Made by a program: the position numbers and the translations under genes. Below, in pieces: positions 38,301 through 54,905 of a stretch of 64,000 nt of DNA; the stretch's first letter is position 1, and every line of letters starts with the position of its first letter. Source of the stretch: Gonium pectorale (taxonomy: Eukaryota; Chlorophyta; Chlorophyceae; Chlamydomonadales; Volvocaceae); the NCBI GenBank assembly GCA_001584585.1, contig LSYV01000009.1, forward strand, positions 1,767,157 to 1,831,156, in the 5' to 3' direction. The notes beneath the pieces are model-generated. The model did not search any database. It was not told where the DNA came from and was given only the letters and a program-made list of their open reading frames with translations.

Positions 38301-41213
38301 GGCGATGCCGACGGGGCGGGAGAGGAGGCCGGCAAGGCGCGCCGCACGTTGCGCCGCACTCAGAGCGTCCTCAAGATCACTCGGGCCATCGTCAGCGGCA
38401 GGGGCAGCTCGGCGGGGCGAGGTACCGGCGCGGCCGCCGGACGGGCTGACGCCGACGCTGCCGACGCTGCAGCGGGCGCGGCGGCGGCTGGTGCGCCTGC
38501 AACGGGCGAGCCACCGGCCGCGGCAGCGGCCGATGACGGCACAGTGGCGGCTGAGGCTGGCGCAGCTGCGGCTGACACCGTCCTGCTGACAGCGCAGCCC
38601 GATGGCGAAGCTGAGGACGCGGTCGCGCGCCGGAATGCGGTTCTGGAGGCGGATCGCGATGCGGTCGTACAGGAGGCACTTGCACTGGTTGAGGACTTTG
38701 TGCTGGTCATTCCGCGCCGCGCCTCGCAGCGCCTTCGCGACCGGCTGCAGCGGGAGGGCGGCCTGGAGCTGGGGCAGCTGCTGGAGCCCGGAGTGACGGA
38801 GGCCACGCTGAAGCGCCGCGCCGCCAGCGTGACAGCGGAACAGCGCAAGCTGCTGACGATGGCGTCCGACGGCGCCGCCAGTGGCACGCTCGTCGCAACC
38901 GTGCTCAAAGGCAGCCCCAGCGGCGGCGGCGCCGCCGCCACGGGCCAGCGGCGGGGCCGCCGCTCTATGGCGGCGATGCTGCCGCTGGCCAGCTCGGTGG
39001 TGGTGATTGTGCCGGTGATGGTTCCGCAGCTGGCGCGCCCGTCGGTGGTGGTGACGGCGGCCATGGGCCGCCTCGTGTCAATCCTCTACCTGGTCCGGTC
39101 CATCGGAGGCGAGTGGCGGCTTGCACTGGCGTCGCCCCGGGTGGTGGATGCATTCAAAGACTTCGGGGCGCGATTTGATGCCGACACCAAAGCCGCCGCG
39201 CTTAAGCAGCTCCAGCTGCGCGGCTGGCTGGCCCCCGTCGGCGCCCGCCGCCAGCTCGACCTCTCGCCGCACTTCCTCAGCCGCCTGCACGGGACCGACC
39301 TGCCGCCGGCGTTGCTCGCTCGCTGCACTACGGCGGCCACGAAGCTCGACCAGCTGCTCGCGCGCGCCCAGCGCCTTCGGCGCCGCCTGGCGGAAGGTGG
39401 TGGAGAGGACATGGACGTCGACGGCGACGCCGTCGCCGAGGCAGCGGCGGCGCCGGTGGCGGAGAGCGCCGACGTGGCGGCGGATCCGGAGCGCGCCGGG
39501 TTCGCCGCCGTCGAGCGCACGTGCACTGTGGACCCGACCCGCGGGTCGGTGGTGGTGGACACGACCGAGATGTTGCCCAGTGAGCTGGTAGCTCTTCTGC
39601 TGACGCGACAGGCGGCTGGCAGGCTAGAGGTCCTGCCTGGCAGCGTGGAAATGGTTCCGGAGTGGGCAGGTCAGGCGGCCACCGCGGGTCGACTCGTGAC
39701 CTCAGTCGAGCTGCTGCTGCAGGTGCCCGGGGACCGACCCGGGGGGTCGGCCCCGGCATAGCGGCGGGCACGGAGCGGGCAGGGGGTGGGTCAGGGGGCA
39801 GGGTGCGGGCGGCTGGCGCGGCGGCNNNNNNNNNNNNNNNNNNNNGGGCAGGTGCGGCGGGCTGGCGCGGCGGCAGCAGGGAGGGGGGCGGCCCCCGCCG
39901 CGGGATGCAGCGGCGGCGGCGGGAGGTACGGTGCGCGCGGGTCGCCGCCACCTGCGGTAGGGGAACCGATGCGGTCGGCCGCCGCCGCCGCCGCGGCGGG
40001 TTCCTGGGTGGACGCCATGGCTGTGGATGCAGCGGTAGCCCCGGGGGGACCCGGCGCGGGTGTCGCCGACGACGGGGCGGCGGAGCTCAGCACACCGGCT
40101 GGGGAAGCGCCGGGCGCTGGGCCCAGCTCCGCTGCATCCTGCACCGGCCCGCCGCCGCCCTTGAGCGAACCGCCGCAATTCCAGCCGGCTGACGTGGCGA
40201 GCGACCCGCGGGTCAGGGAAGCGGCCGCCGCCGCGTGCGGGGCTTACCTGATGGAGCACGAGCGCGACGGGCCGGGCCTGGAGGCGGTGTTTGAGATGGT
40301 GCAGGCGCTGGAGGGCCTGCTGGGGGCGGCGGGGCCCGACGGCGCGACGTGGGAGCAGCTGCTCTCACGGCTGCGGGAGGCCGTGCGGAGCGGAGGAGAA
40401 GACGGCAACAACGGCGGAGCGGTCAATGCCACTCCCGCTCGCGAGGCCTCGCCTGCCCCCGCAGCCAGCGGCGATATAGAGGCGCTGCTGGCGTCCCCCG
40501 CCCCAGCTGGCGGCAGCGGCGACGCCGCGGCTGCCGCCGGCGCTGTCTCGCCGCCGCCACCGACGCCGCAGGCCGTAGTGCGCCTGTCGGCTCCACCGAA
40601 TCCCTCCGACGTGGCACTGGTGTTGTCCGCGTTTGAGCGCCACGGCATGCTGCGCCGCCTGGGCGGCTGGGATGCCGTCCACTTCGTCTCCTCCGAGCAC
40701 TGCCAGGCTGCTCTGGTGCTGGTAGCGGCTGACGCCAAGCCCACCGGCCTGAACCCCGCCGCCGCTGCCGCCGTCATGGAGGCGACGGGCGGCGGCGAGC
40801 CGAATGCGCAGCCGGCGCCGCCGCGCGAGCGGCTGTTGCGGCCGTGGTGTGATCACCTGGGACGGCCCAACGCGCCGCTGTGGTGCGCCCTGGCGCAGCG
40901 GCTCCTGGGGCTTGTCATGCGCCATCCCGGCATTCCGGAGCCGCTGCTGGTCGCCCAGATGGATGTGATGCCGCCCCAAGCAACCCGGGAGGCGCTGGCG
41001 CAGCTCGTGTCGCATGGCCGCCTGCAAGTGCGGGCCGCGCCGCCGCCGCCGCCGCCACGCCGGCCGGCGCTGCTCGGCGGCGGGGGCAGGGGGCCTGCCG
41101 TGCCGGCAGCGGCGGGTGCGGGGGCAGCAGCATCGCAGCCGGTGGTTCACTATTTCCCCTCGTTGTCGCACCTGTGCGATGACGGCCTGCTGCGGATTCC
41201 ACTCCCGCCGTGA
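26376..41213 (+). CDS. GTF3C1: TFIIIC largest subunit, B-box-binding (GTF3C1/Tfc3 family)
   Basis: 24 exons with consistent phases: 26376-26430, 26612-26759, 26992-27070, 27447-27512, 27846-28031, 28307-28444, 28645-28827, 29242-29374, 29664-29847, 30211-30997, 31235-31309, 31551-31724, 32182-32334, 33015-33205, 33586-33815, 34179-34492, 34697-34786, 35060-35261, 35614-36015, 36235-36350, 36568-36905, 37190-37577, 37779-39722 and 39852-41213; about 2,645 residues. It binds the internal B box of tRNA genes to recruit Pol III. Family marks are: N-terminus MDALLAVAVEEVALEGREG; B-block winged helix across exons 5-6 (RWRGTINADLANRLGVAYRN); extended winged helix VKTIRRLMDRIAESGKAKLI (residues about 680-735); AAKMVRVRLLHFFIAKL; Myb-like LWTVSEDRVVLTEYVRMAV; and C-terminal LLGLVMRHPGIPEPLLVAQM. 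It is longer than its human counterpart because of Ala-rich and acidic inserts. Two introns appear to be GC-AG. The last intron contains an assembly gap, so its acceptor is tentative, as is exon 11. Confidence 0.92.
39826..39845. other. Assembly gap (20 N)
   Basis: It lies in the presumed last intron of TFIIIC1. Both flanks carry almost the same G/C-rich sequence (GGCTGGCGCGGCGGC just before, and again at 39860-39874 just after), so a collapsed tandem repeat probably caused the gap. An in-frame TAG at 39759-39761 lies between the last good coding sequence on the left and the gap, which supports an intron here. Confidence 0.9.
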
Positions 41214-41812
41214 GAGCGCGGTGCAGGGCAACGGGCGCCGCCGCCAAAGGAAGAGCGCAGGGCATCGGGGTAACTGGTGCTGGTGTGCTGGGCCGGGCCG
41301 GGGTTTGGTGGCATGGATTGAAATCATTGGTTGGCTGTCGCATGGCCCATCCTCTGTCCTTATGCGCTTATGACCGAAGCTATGGCGAGGGGCGGTTGGC
41401 AGGCAAAAGCGCTGCGGGGCATGCCGCCTGGCGCTGTTTGTCCGGAGGGGACTGGACGATTTGCCTGGGTCTGGCTCGGCCGCTCACTTTGGGAATGACT
41501 GTTTAACTTCCTGGCGGAGAAACTGTATTGTATATTGCTGGATAGGGGTAGGAAAAGGATCGCCATACTGTCGTGTGCCGGTGCTTGAATAGCCAGTCCT
41601 GGCTGCTTCACAGATAGCTCTGCCGCTTCCGTTTGGGACGTGATCGTTGTCTCACCTGTCACTGATGGGGACTGGCACCGTCTTCTGGGATGAGGCCGCT
41701 GTCTCGTTTGCCGTAGAAGTGGGAATGAAAGCAGACACAGCCTGCTTCATGTCTCCGTACTGTATCAAACGACCCCTTGGCACCTTCTGTTAACATGACA
41801 TGTCTATTGTTA

Positions 41813-41817
41813 TGTAA
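41813..41817 (+). terminator. TGTAA polyadenylation signal, TFIIIC1
   Basis: TGTAA in an AT-rich stretch 600 bases after the TFIIIC1 stop codon. Confidence 0.55.
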
Positions 41818-42153
41818 AATTGGATTCCGTTACTCGGATTGCACGGGCACTTGGGTGTTCCTGGATGATTGAGTTCACGGTTGGCGGGCCGCACTGTAAT
41901 TCCTCCCAACGACCCACGCAACCTGGCGACTGGCGACACCCCTGCAACGCAAGTACGCAACCATGTGCCATGCGTCGCTCCGCGGCCCGCATCCTTCTCC
42001 CCCTCCTCTTGTCACCGCCCACGTCGCCGCCCGTATTGGATGCAGCACGGAGAAGTCAACACATATGGGGTTCCACACCATATCACATGCGGGGGGCTAG
42101 CCCGCCAGCGCAGCCGCCACCGCAGCCATGGGGCCAGGGACCTGGTGCCCTGG

Positions 42154-42158
42154 TTACA
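42154..42158 (-). terminator. TGTAA polyadenylation signal, MnmM gene
   Basis: TGTAA on the minus strand 97 bases beyond the stop at 42255. Confidence 0.5.
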
Positions 42159-42254
42159 TCACGGTACGACAGCTCCGGCAGGCGAGGACCCCGCCACGCA
42201 CGTCCGGCTCTCCTGCAGTGCCCCGTCGTTGCTCGCCGGGCGCGTCAGGGTGCG

Positions 42255-44603
<2,349 letters not shown>

Positions 44604-45018
44604 TCTAGGTTATATGAAGGTGAGCTTATTCGTCTGTCATGTTCATGTGCGTCAGGCCTTGCTTGCCGCTCGGGCCGTATACTGTACGGTTAAGAGAAGC
44701 TGCACTGTTGTGTACCCCTCTCAATTTATTATGAAATGTATACAAAAAGCGCTCTAATGTACACTCTGTGCATTCTTTAAGCAATAAACCGGACCGGAAC
44801 AGAATTGCTGTTGTCTTGCTGCCTGCTGTTCACAAGCCGGCTGTGGCATAATCTAAAACAATAACTGTAAAGCTGTATAACGGATCACAGCGGAGAAGAC
44901 GACGAGTGGCTTTGAGCCTTGACGTTGGCTTATGGCAGACTAACGGGGTAGCATCTCATGGGGAGTAGAGGGTTGTAGCCCTCGGCGTCGTCCGCGCCGG
45001 TTGGGAGGGACACACCGA
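44604..45018. promoter_or_regulatory. Bidirectional promoter, MnmM / kinase
   Basis: 415 bases between divergent start codons, one of the most AT-rich stretches in the window (44690-44900). Both promoters should be here. No single box is clear enough to assign. Confidence 0.45.
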
Positions 45019-48406
<3,388 letters not shown>

Positions 48407-48969
48407 TGTGGGGTTTGCCCGGTTGCAGGACTTTGATGCCCCTTGCAGTTTCGCATACACTTGAAGTTGTCCGCAGTCGGTCTCAATTGGTAGGTGCAGT
48501 ATCAGGAGCGAGCACATGGCTCAGCACATGGAGCCTATGTTACCTAGCCCCCAGTAAAGCCAAAACCCTTCAATGCATCCGTTTTTGGTACGAAGGATAC
48601 AGTAAATACAAAAGGTGGTCTTTGTGGCGAGCTTCATGCACGAAAATTGCTGTGCAGTCCTTCCTGTACAAATCTGCACGGCCTTGTTCACTTGCAACGC
48701 GTGCACATCACAGTTGTCCTTACTGTAACTTCAGCTGGGCCTCGTGATACTGCAAACAGCTGAGACCTTCGCTCGCTACCAACGCTCCGACCCAGCGGGT
48801 CCTGCCTGTTTGGCCCGCCTGCCTTGCGGTTCCGTTGGTCTTTGCACCACTTAGTTGCAGCTCAAATGCCCACAGGGGTGCCTTAGACGCCTCGCCGCCC
48901 GAGCGCTTGTCTCGGAGAGCGCGCAGGCGCGCAGCGATCGGTCTCGCGCGCAGCATCGCCTAGCCTACA
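48407..48969. other. Kinase 3' region and promoter of the Dam-like gene
   Basis: Both neighbours read rightward. The first 320 bases are probably the kinase 3' untranslated region; the rest should carry the promoter of the methyltransferase-like gene. No TATA box is evident. Confidence 0.5.
48724..48728 (+). terminator. TGTAA polyadenylation signal, kinase gene
   Basis: TGTAA on the plus strand 318 bases after the kinase stop codon. Confidence 0.55.
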
Positions 48970-51900
48970 ATGGACCTTCTCCTATCTGCGGTGGAGGTGG
49001 TCCGCCGAGACCCAGAGGACCTTGAAGGATGTGAGACGCTTATTGTCGCGAACTACCAGCGAAACAACTGGCTCAAGGTCGGGGCTGCCCTGCTGGTCAT
49101 CCATGACACGGCTTTGTTCAAAAAGTCGGGTGCGGACTCCTTCTCAAACTACATCTCCACCAAGGCGGACTTCGGCTTCGGCCCGCGCCAAGCCCTGCGC
49201 CTCCTCGCGGCAACAAAGCTTGCCAAGATATTCCCGCCCACAATCGCACTTCCTACGAGCGAACGGCAGGCAAGAGCGCGAGCAGGCCGGGGCTGGGCGG
49301 CCCGCAGTGGCCCGTGGGCGCGTTTGGGGCAACTCTCGCCCGGAGCTCCATTCTTGCCACAAATGATAATCGATGCTGTAAATAATGCATCTTGGGTCCC
49401 TGGACCCGCTATTTCAGGCTTGCCTGTTGCATGGTCCCCATCACTGTCGTCAGCAACTAACTCCCGCGCCATGCGGCTATGCCTCGGACTATGCTGACAT
49501 CCTTCGTCGTGTTCACGCCGGCCAAGACGCTTATTCTCGAGATGCCCATCGACAGCAGCAACCGGCCCCCGCCACGCCCGTCCTGAAATTTTCCTTGCCC
49601 CGCCCATCTCCTTACTCCATCCCCGTCCCCCGTTCCTTCCTCTTGTGAATGCCCTCCAAGCAGCCACTGTCCTTTCCTCCCCTCCTTTCCCTCCTTTCCC
49701 TCCTTTCCTCAACACCCCCTTTCCCTACTCGTCCCCAGGTCCGCGCGCTCGTGGGCCTGGAGCCTCGCAAGGCCATCAAGACATGGGTCAAGGCCAACCT
49801 CATCAGCCAGGAGACCGGGGTCCCGCTGACGCATCGCCTGGTTGAGAGCGTCCTGTCAAAGGACATCCCAGAGTCCTACCGGGCCGCCTGCGCCGAATGG
49901 CGCGACTATGTGCACCCCGAGTCCGAGTACTACCGCACGCCCTACCACATAGTCGCGGCGGTCAAGCGTCTCTTCAACGGCACTATTGACCTGGACGCAT
50001 GCAGTGACGAGCTGGCGCAGGTGGGGCGGTGGGGTTCGGGAGTGAGTAATGTGGGCGCGGCGGGCAGTAGGGAGGAGTGGCGAGCCGGCTAGGCGGGCCT
50101 GGCGCAGGCGAGGACGGGGAGGACGGGAGGCGCGGGTGTAGGCGGGCTGCCTCCGCGGGGTCGGCTGGGCAAAGGCGGCCGAGGGTGGAAAAGGTCGGGT
50201 GGGGGACGAGGGACACAAGTTCTGAGGCTGGCGCGGGTGTGGATGCAGGGGACAGGAGTCGGCTTGAGGCGTTGGCGCCGTTAGGACGAAGCGAGGCGCA
50301 ATTGGTGTTTTTTCCGAGTGCCCACGCAAGGAACGCAGTGCCGCTTGGTCTTGAGCCAGGACGCGATGGTATGAGCGCAGCGGCGCGTGCTCTCACGCGT
50401 TTTGCGTCAATTGCCGATTTTGTTGTCTGACAGGTGGGCATCGCCGCTGGCCGCTTCTACTCGGCTGAGGACGACGGACTGCAGCCGGGCAACCCCTGGA
50501 GCGGCAACGTGTACGTGTTCCCGCCAGTGGGGATGCACGGCAACAGCATGCTGCAGGTCAGTCAGTCAGTCAGGGGGTGGCGGGCCCGCTGGTGCCGGCG
50601 GTTGCCCGTGTAAGAGCGTTAGGTGTTGCTCCGGGCAAGGCACGTACGGCATGCGGTGATGGCCCACGGGCCTAGATACGGTGGAGCATGGAACGGCGGC
50701 GCTCAAGGCGGGCTGTCCCAGTGCGGATTGCGGCCCGGAGCGTTCGTGTTGCCACTGTGATGGCCCATGTTGCTACTGTGGTGGGAGGCGGATGGCACAA
50801 TGCGTGCGTGCCTACCCGCCCGCCCCCATCTGCTGCACCTTGATGAGAGCGGAGGTTTGCTCCTTGGGGACCAGGCGCGGGAGGAGGCGTGCCGCGCAGT
50901 CCCCCGCATTCAGCAGCTACCCAGTACAGCGCAATGCGAAGCGCACACCTACCAATAGACAGCCACGCCCATGTCTCACTCTCTGCTCCTAGCTTGCTTC
51001 ATTCCCAAGGCCGGAGTCGTGTTGAAGTGGAACGACGCATATGACGAGCGTAAGCGCGAAAGTGATGGTGTTATTGTAGGACCCAGCTCCAGAGGGAGTC
51101 GAAGGGATGATGTCCTGAGTCGTGTGCCGACCCTGTCGTCCCATGCTCGCCGCCCCCAGGGTCTGTTCCTTGACCGGGCCATCAACGAGCACAAGGCCGG
51201 CCGTGTGACTCAGGTGGTCCTGCTGCTCAAGGTGGCAATCGGGCAGAAGTGGTTCGCCAAGGTCTTCGAGTACCCGCACTGCTTCCTGGGTGAGAAGCCC
51301 TCCAAGCCGCAGCCGGCGGCGCCGCCCGACTGGGGTGTCCCAGAGCCGGACTCGACGGCGGCGGCGCTCATGGCGGCGACGGCGGCGCTGATGAATGCCG
51401 GGCCCGGCGGCAGCCCCGTGCACGAGGGTGGCGGCGGCGGCCGGCGGCGCAGCGCGGCAGCAGCTGCGGCGGACGATGATGACGATGACGGCGGCGGCGG
51501 ACCGGGGACATCCAGCAGCCGCAAGCGGTCCGCGGCGGCGGCGGATGTGGGCGGCGGCAGCGGCGGGCGGGCGCTGCGGCCGCGCCGCTCCAAGGCAACA
51601 GCATCTGTGGCCATGGCGACTGCCGCAGCGGCGGCGGCGGAGGATGAGGAGCTTGACTTGGAAAAGGAGCTGGAGGGGCCGTCGCCGCTGACGGCAGACC
51701 CCGCTGCCGAGGCAGCGGCGGCGAAGCCAAAGCTCACCGCCGCCGAGCGGAAGGCCGCGGCGGCGGCCAAGCGCGCTGCCAACGCCGCCGCCAAGGCGGC
51801 CAAGAAGGCGGAGGCGGAGAAGGCTGCGCAGCAGGAGCAGGAGGAGCTGGCGGCGGCGCAGCAGCAGCAGATGCACGAGTTCTTCGCAGCGCACCAGGCG

Positions 51901-54900
51901 GCGATGGCTGCGGCCGGCGGCGACCCCATGCTGGCCGCCGGTCTGGGAATGGGCCTTGGCGGACCCATGGGTCTGATGGGTCCCGGCGGCCCGGGCGGCA
52001 TGCCGGGGCACATGGACCCTGCCACAGCCGCTCAGCTCGCGGGGCTTGGCCTGGCCGGTTTCGGCTCCGGTGCCGGCCCCGGCGGCGGCCAGCACCAACT
52101 GTTCGGCGCGCCGGGCGCCGGCGGTCCGCCTGGCGGGGGGCCCATGGGCGGCCCCATGGCGCAGCTGATGGGCCACCCTGGCGGCATGATGGGTGGTCTG
52201 GGTTCCCTGGGGCTGGGTCCCATGCATATGGGACCTGGGCCGCACGGACCCATGGGTCATCTAAGCCTGCCGCCCCTGGGCTTAGCGCCACCAGGGCCGG
52301 GCCAGCAGCTGGGCGGCATGCAGCTGCCCCCCATGCAAGTGGGCGTGGGGCCGGCGGGACCTCACGGCATGCAAGTAGGCGTGGGGCCGCACCACCCCAT
52401 GCAGGTGGGCGTGGGCATGGTGGCCGGGCCCATGGGACTCCTGATGCCCCCGGGCATGGGCCTGCACATGAACGGACCCACGGGTCAGATGGGGCACCGC
52501 AGGGNNNNNNNNNNNNNNNNNNNNNNNNNNNNNNNNNNNNNNNNNNNNNNNNNNNNNNNNNNNNNNNNNNNNNNNNNNNNNNNNNNNNNNNNNNNNNNNN
52601 NNNNNNNNNNNNNNNNNNNNNNNNNNNNNNNNNNNNNNNNNNNNNNNNNNNNNNNNNNNNNNNNNNNNNNNNNNNNNNNNNNNNNNNNNNNNNNNNNNNN
52701 NNNNNNNNNNNNNNNNNNNNNNNNNNNNNNNNNNNNNNNNNNNNNNNNNNNNNNNNNNNNNNNNNNNNNNNNNNNNNNNNNNNNNNNNNNNNNNNNNNNN
52801 NNNNNNNNNNNNNNNNNNNNNNNNNNNNNNNNNNNNNNNNNNNNNNNNNNNNNNNNNNNNNNNNNNNNNNNNNNNNNNNNNNNNNNNNNNNNNNNNNNNN
52901 NNNNNNNNNNNNNNNNNNNNNNNNNNNNNNNNNNNNNNNNNNNNNNNNNNNNNNNNNNNNNNNNNNNNNNNNNNNNNNNNNNNNNNNNNNNNNNNNNNNN
53001 NNNNNNNNNNNNNNNNNNNNNNNNNNNNNNNNNNNNNNNNNNNNNNNNNNNNNNNNNNNNNNNNNNNNNNNNNNNNNNNNNNNNNNNNNNNNNNNNNNNN
53101 NNNNNNNNNNNNNNNNNNNNNNNNNNNNNNNNNNNNNNNNNNNNNNNNNNNNNNNNNNNNNNNNNNNNNNNNNNNNNNNNNNNNNNNNNNNNNNNNNNNN
53201 NNNNNNNNNNNNNNNNNNNNNNNNNNNNNNNNNNNNNNNNNNNNNNNNNNNNNNNNNNNNNNNNNNNNNNNNNNNNNNNNNNNNNNNNNNNNNNNNNNNN
53301 NNNNNNNNNNNNNNNNNNNNNNNNNNNNNNNNNNNNNNNNNNNNNNNNNNNNNNNNNNNNNNNNNNNNNNNNNNNNNNNNNNNNNNNNNNNNNNNNNNNN
53401 NNNNNNNNNNNNNNNNNNNNNNNNNNNNNNNNNNNNNNNNNNNNNNNNNNNNNNNNNNNNNNNNNNNNNNNNNNNNNNGGGCCCCCATGGGCTTCCCCGG
53501 CGGCCCGGGCGGCCCTATGGGGCTGCTGCCGCCGCCGGGAATGGGCTTGCCGCCTCCGGGGGCGCTTGGCGGCCCGGGACCGCACGACCAGCTGCCGCCG
53601 CAGCAGCCCCTGGACTTCGGGTCGCAAGGGCTGCAGCTCCAGCTGCCGCCGCTTCAGCAACTGCAGCAGCAGCCGGGCCAGCAGCAGCATCCGGGACTGG
53701 CGGGCGCAGGAGGCCAGGCCGTGGCGGCGGCGCAGGCGATGGGCATGCCCGATGCGATGAGCCTGGCGGCGGCGCAGCTGTCGGCGTTGGTGGAGGGCGG
53801 CGGTATCCTCATGCCGCCGCCGCCGACGCAGCAACTAAAACAGGACCAGGGGGTGGCTGCCGCAGCCGGCGCGGGTCCCGCGCCAGCAGCGGATGGGCTG
53901 CAGTCGGCGCCGCCACACGGCGCCGCTGCCGCCGACGCTGTCGCTCAGCTCCTTGCGGCGCCGCTGCCCGCCCAGGGCGGCGGTGCCGATACGCAGGGCG
54001 GCGGCGGCGCGGCTGCCGTCGGCCAGCCCGAGCAGTCATTGGCCGACCTTCTGGCGTCAGCCGGAGCGGCGTCGGTGGAGGTCCCCGCCAACGGGACGCT
54101 TGTGGAGGTGCTCCCGTTGGTGGTGGACATGGCGCCCGCGGCTCCGGTGCAGCCCGAGTCCGTTCAGCCGCCGATGGCGCCCTCGGCAGCGCCCCTTGGA
54201 GAACAGGCCGCCGGTGCGGCGCCATCCGCAGCCGCGGTTGCGGCGGTTGCCATGGAAGTCGCGGCGGCAGCCCAGGCGCCGACATCCGGCCACGGCCAGC
54301 CAGGACCGGATGCGAAGCCGGCGCCCGAGCAAGTCCACGGCGGTTCGGAAGCAGCGGCGGGTGATGCTGCCGGAGCTGGGCCGGCAGCTGAGTCTGGAGC
54401 AGCGCCGGTCGCGGGCGGTGCCGGCGATGCAGCTGGTACCCACGGGGCAGCGGCGGCGGGCCCGGTGCCCATGGACACAGCGTCCCCCGGGGAGGCGCCG
54501 CCCGCTACCGCTGTGGCGGCGCCGGCTGAGAACGGCGGCGCTGCCGGCGGCGTGGCCCCCGCCGCCGCCGCGGCGGCTGATGGTACGCCAGCGCCAGAGG
54601 CGGACGGGGCCGCCGACGCCGCTACTGCGAATGGTGGCAGCGGCGGAAAGGGCAAGGGCAAGCGCGGCAAGTCCACTGGCAGCGGCGCCGGGCCGAGCAG
54701 CGCACGCGAGGGACGGGGCGGCGGGTCTGCCGCCGCTGCGGCGGGCGGCAGCTCCGCCACGGTGGCGCAGACGCCGCTCGAGCCCGGCGAGGTGTACAAC
54801 CCCCGTGGCAGCGTCATCGTGTACATTGGGAAGAACACCAAGCTGTTTTGCCAGATCTTCTCCGAGCTGGGCCACATACCTGGCTACAACGCTTGGTCCC

Positions 54901-54905
54901 GTTAG
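48970..54905 (+). CDS. Dam-type N6-adenine methyltransferase-like protein with giant insert
   Basis: Exons 48970-49269, 49739-50020, 50434-50556 and 51160 onward to 54905; the first four joins are in phase. Frame changes across the N gap, so a hidden intron or wrong gap size is likely. Residues about 30-140 (NNWLKVGAALLVIHDTALFK ... PTSERQ|VRALVGLEP) resemble a helical module known from bacterial plasmid/phage proteins. The phage-type Dam fold follows: YYRTPYHIVAAV, TIDLDACSDE (about 182-191), RFYSAEDDGL, then FPPV (223-226) where active enzymes have NPPY/NPPF, then GRVTQVVLLLKVAIGQKWF and PHCFLGEK. The last strand, NPRGSVIVYIGKNTKLFCQI, comes only after roughly 1,150 Ala/Gly/Pro/Met-rich residues. 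Family enzymes methylate adenine N6 in DNA. Loss of the motif Asn suggests a non-catalytic or altered protein. A basic patch (AAERKAAAAAKRAANAAAK) may bind nucleic acid. Intron 1 appears to be GC-AG. Confidence 0.88.
52505..53478. other. Assembly gap (974 N)
   Basis: It lies inside the Gly/Pro/Met-rich insert of the Dam-like gene. Flanking coding sequence on both sides is highly repetitive (MQVGVGP and GPMG-type units), which probably blocked assembly. Open frames drawn across the Ns have no meaning. Confidence 0.95.

Larger units (their letters stand above)
41214..42254. other. Convergent intergenic region (TFIIIC1 and MnmM 3' ends)
   Basis: This holds both 3' untranslated regions. The first half is AT-richer. 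Overlapping open frames at 41820-42591 are rejected as genes because the left-hand part has no domain and the right-hand part overlaps the real last exon of MnmM on the other strand. Confidence 0.6.

Noticed and set aside
51734..53834. Long frames on both strands across the N run
   Set aside because: They are open only because N codons are not stops; the flanking real sequence fits only the plus-strand Dam-like gene.
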